From positions 7,282 to 21,830 of the forward strand of contig JAGDWR010000079.1 of the NCBI GenBank assembly GCA_023269865.1: a stretch of DNA of 14,549 nucleotides. The letters are read 5' to 3'. This DNA is from Candidatus Methanodesulfokora sp. Lineage in GTDB: Archaea; Korarchaeota; Korarchaeia; Korarchaeales; Korarchaeaceae. Shown one piece after another: positions 12,719-14,549 of the stretch. The notes below the pieces were generated by a model. That model searched no databases. It saw only the letters and a list, made by a program, of their open reading frames with translations, and was not told the DNA's origin. Numbering within the stretch: the stretch's first letter is position 1; each line of letters begins with the position of its first letter. A program made the position numbers and the translations under genes.

Positions 12719-14288
12719 AGGCAAGGTATACTGGACTTGGCCTGCCCGGTCTTGACTTGTACTCCGGGTGAAACTGAACCCCAATGAAGAAGGGGTGCCA
12801 GCTTATCTCAAAGGCATTTATTATCCTCCCTGTTCTGTCAACAGCGCTCACTCTATATCCTTTTTCCTCCATGAGCTCTGCGTACTTCCTCGAGATGTGA
12901 TATCTATGCCTGAACCTCTCCCTCACTACATTTTCGCCATATGCATCCATTAGCTTTGTGCCAGGGATTATGAGGACTTCATGGGCCCCCAATCTCATCG
13001 TTCCTCCCTTCTCCTTCACCCCAATCTGCTCAGGAAGTATGTCCACAACAGGATATGGCGTGCTTGGATCTAATTCCGTGCTGTTTGCGCCATCCCATCC
13101 CATCACATGCCTTGCAAAAGCTACTGTTGACAGCTGCGCCCCGAAGCATATGCCCAGGGTTGGAATTTTCTCCTCCATAGCCCTTTTAGCAGCCTCTATC
13201 ATCCCCTCTGTCCCCTTTATGCCAAAGCCTGGAGCCAGTATAACCCCATCCAGGCCATCCAGATCCGGGGAGGATGCATCCACCATCTTTATCCTCGCCT
13301 TACAGTTGATGGCAGATGCCGCATGTTTCACCGCCTCATTTATGCTTATGTGCACATCATGCATCCTCCAGTACTTGCTCACTATTCCCACTGTCAGCTC
13401 CTTACTTCCCTCTTTTACAGCTTCTTTCCAACTTTCTAGTTCAGCCTTCCTGTTTTCAAGCCCAAAGAACTCCTCTATTCTTCTGCCTAGTCCTTTCTCC
13501 TCTAAAATCAAAGGAACTTCATACACATTCTCCCTGTCCGGATCGGGAAATATGGAGTCCATGGGAACTCCTGAATACAGGGATATCTTCCTGAGGACAT
13601 CTGCTCCAAGATCCCTATCGCTTCTCACAACTATAACATCTGGAGGCAAACCTGCTGCATTTGCAAGCCTTATGAACGTCTGAGCTGGCTTCGTCTTCAG
13701 CTCTCCAGTTGACCTGAGATACGGAACATATGTTACATGCACATGAAGGCTTTTCCTCTCAGCTCTTATCTGCCTCAGCGCCTCGACAAAGGATTCTGCC
13801 TCATAATCACCTATCGTGCCCCCCAGCTCAACGATCAAAAAGTCCGGATTTTCCCTCTTTGCTACTTCCATTATCCTCCTTTTTATCTCATCCACCACAT
13901 GGGGTATCAACCTGACTGTTTGGCCCAGATAAACCCCTTTTCTCTCGCCCAGTATCACCTGTAGCATGACCTGACCGCTCGTTATGTTGTTCGATGGATG
14001 CATGTTCTTCCCCAAAAAACGCTCATAATGACCAAAATCCTCATCTATCTCAGCTATCTGAAAGCTGACTGATTCAGAGGGGCTGAATATCCATACATCC
14101 TCTGTCACAAAGATCTCACCATGCTCAGCTGGGTTCATAGTGCCTGGATCCGGGTTAAGATATGGATCCAGCTTCACCATCGATATGTCATATCCTCTTG
14201 CCTGCAGTATCTTGCCTATTGATGCGGCAACTATCCCCTTCCCGAGGCCGCTTACCACTCCTCCTGTGATGAATATGATGCCCTGCAC
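12690..14288 (-). CDS. pyrG: CTP synthase (with an active-site insertion)
   Basis: CTP synthase makes CTP from UTP, ATP and glutamine, the last step of pyrimidine nucleotide synthesis. The 532-residue protein has both domains. Synthetase domain: P-loop TGGVVSGLGKG (8-18), KLDPYLNPDPGTMNP (39-53), HGEIFVTED (56-64), Mg-site D84 in DEDFGHYERF, GGTIGDYE (156-163) and GELKTKP (195-201). Glutaminase domain: GICFGAQ (379-385) with nucleophile Cys381, GGTMRLG (428-434), RHRY (460-463), and QFHPEYKSRP with His507 and Glu509. Oddity: one Gly between VTED and AE of the usual VTEDGAETD block is replaced by residues 65-78, a net gain of 13 residues beside the Mg-binding Asp. The start is GTG at 14288, 24 bases from a TATA box. 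Confidence 0.96.
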   Translation of the reverse strand: MQGIIFITGGVVSGLGKGIVAASIGKILQARGYDISMVKLDPYLNPDPGTMNPAEHGEIFVTEDVWIFSPSESVSFQIAEIDEDFGHYERFLGKNMHPSNNITSGQVMLQVILGERKGVYLGQTVRLIPHVVDEIKRRIMEVAKRENPDFLIVELGGTIGDYEAESFVEALRQIRAERKSLHVHVTYVPYLRSTGELKTKPAQTFIRLANAAGLPPDVIVVRSDRDLGADVLRKISLYSGVPMDSIFPDPDRENVYEVPLILEEKGLGRRIEEFFGLENRKAELESWKEAVKEGSKELTVGIVSKYWRMHDVHISINEAVKHAASAINCKARIKMVDASSPDLDGLDGVILAPGFGIKGTEGMIEAAKRAMEEKIPTLGICFGAQLSTVAFARHVMGWDGANSTELDPSTPYPVVDILPEQIGVKEKGGTMRLGAHEVLIIPGTKLMDAYGENVVRERFRHRYHISRKYAELMEEKGYRVSAVDRTGRIINAFEISWHPFFIGVQFHPEYKSRPGRPSPVYLAFMKSVLERS

Positions 14289-14307
14289 AGGATGAGTAAG
14301 CGAAGTT

Positions 14308-14316
14308 GAATAAAAG
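14308..14316 (-). promoter_or_regulatory. TATA box of pyrG
   Basis: On the minus strand CTTTTATTC lies about 24 bases before the GTG start at 14288, and no ribosome binding site precedes that codon. A leaderless transcript beginning at or next to the GTG is expected. Confidence 0.55.
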
Positions 14317-14367
14317 CGTTCTTAGTATACAAAATTATGCATTAACTGAGCTTTCCTGTAAACGAAA

Positions 14368-14375
14368 GATTTATC
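14368..14375 (+). promoter_or_regulatory. TATA-like element for the gene at the right edge
   Basis: GATTTATC is about 35 bases before the TTG at 14407. It would place the transcript start near 14396, just ahead of the GGTG ribosome binding site at 14398-14401, giving a leader of about ten bases. The rest of the 118-base gap between pyrG and this gene shows nothing else I can name. Confidence 0.45.
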
Positions 14376-14406
14376 ACCTAGCATTGAAGCTTGAGTGGGT
14401 GCAAAG

Positions 14407-14549
14407 TTGAATTTCAGAGCAATTTTTGCAGCAGTGTTTGTAGTTCTCCTTGTCGCAGGAAGCATAATCTTCCTGCTGCCTGGAGAAGAAATGAGCAGCA
14501 GCGAGTGGCCAACTCCTTCGGACAAGACAACTTTTCTGCAGCTCCTTTC
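14407..14549 (+). CDS. N-terminal part of an exported or membrane-anchored protein (partial)
   Basis: The frame is open from a TTG at 14407 to the window end (47 codons). GGTG lies five bases upstream as a ribosome binding site. Residues 4-24 form one long hydrophobic segment (RAIFAAVFVVLLVAGSIIFL), followed by LPGEEMSSSEWPTPSDK, a Ser/Pro-rich stretch. This is the pattern of a signal anchor or uncleaved signal peptide leading to an extracytoplasmic domain. The function lies beyond the window. Start codon choice is reasonable but not certain; no ATG is available before codon 28. Confidence 0.6.
   Translation, partial: MNFRAIFAAVFVVLLVAGSIIFLLPGEEMSSSEWPTPSDKTTFLQLL

Noticed and set aside
12958..13683. 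Long plus-strand open frame (241 codons) inside pyrG
   Set aside because: It is the antisense shadow of a fully conserved CTP synthase, rich in Ser and Pro as such shadows are, and has no start signals.
1..14549. tRNA, rRNA, box C/D RNA, CRISPR, insertion sequence, toxin-antitoxin or defence genes
   Set aside because: I looked for tRNA-like stems, repeated spacers, transposase motifs and paired small genes on both strands and found none I could support.

Overview
The window reads as a gene-dense chromosomal segment of a (hyper)thermophilic archaeon, most likely Thermoproteota (the crenarchaeal/TACK side). The evidence is the AGG/AGA-rich arginine codons and the TATA elements about 25 bases upstream of start codons, which imply leaderless mRNAs. 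Genes inside operons instead carry GGTG/GGAGG-type ribosome binding sites. Gene content also fits: a lysine exporter in two halves, a ferritin-like/VIT1 fusion, a dsrE-tusA-sqr-DUF1641 sulfur operon, SurE and a PPC-domain protein. I cannot fix the genus. I see no tRNA, rRNA, CRISPR array, transposon or phage gene, and no intergenic stretch longer than about 130 bases.

Layout. 1-96: probable 3' end of a plus-strand gene. 86-1376 (minus): two-part lysine exporter (lysO halves) followed by an unrecognised 143-residue protein. 1427-3264 (plus): a small Cys-pair protein, a YkgJ-type cysteine-cluster protein and a ferritin-like/VIT1 membrane protein; the last points to iron or manganese handling. 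3352-5681 (minus): dsrE, tusA, a sulfide:quinone oxidoreductase-like flavoprotein and a DUF1641 protein in one tight operon. 5807-6406 (plus): PHP-family phosphoesterase. 6403-6882 (minus): UspA. 6919-8037 (plus): PPC/DUF296 protein and an ACT-domain protein. 8129-10712 (plus): argG and argH, overlapping, the last two steps of arginine synthesis. 10681-11529 (minus): surE. 11579-12718 (plus): DegT-family aminotransferase. 12690-14288 (minus): pyrG, CTP synthase. 14407-14549 (plus): start of a membrane-anchored or exported protein.

How the genes fit together. The sulfur operon probably oxidises sulfide at the membrane (SQR) and hands sulfane sulfur to cytoplasmic carriers (DsrE, TusA). argG-argH complete arginine synthesis and sit behind a promoter with a perfect inverted repeat next to its TATA box. 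The ACT-domain protein just upstream could sense an amino acid, but no direct link is shown.

Points that stand out. (1) The CTP synthase has an in-frame insertion of 13 residues immediately before its catalytic Mg-binding aspartate. (2) Two divergent gene pairs (lysO/1427 and surE/aminotransferase) share one palindromic TATA-like element nearly equidistant from both start codons. (3) Perfect inverted repeats lie at the argG promoter and in the PHP gene leader. (4) Neighbouring genes overlap repeatedly at their 3' ends. I found no clearly new defence or mobile system. The most original signals are the pyrG insertion and the symmetric divergent promoters.
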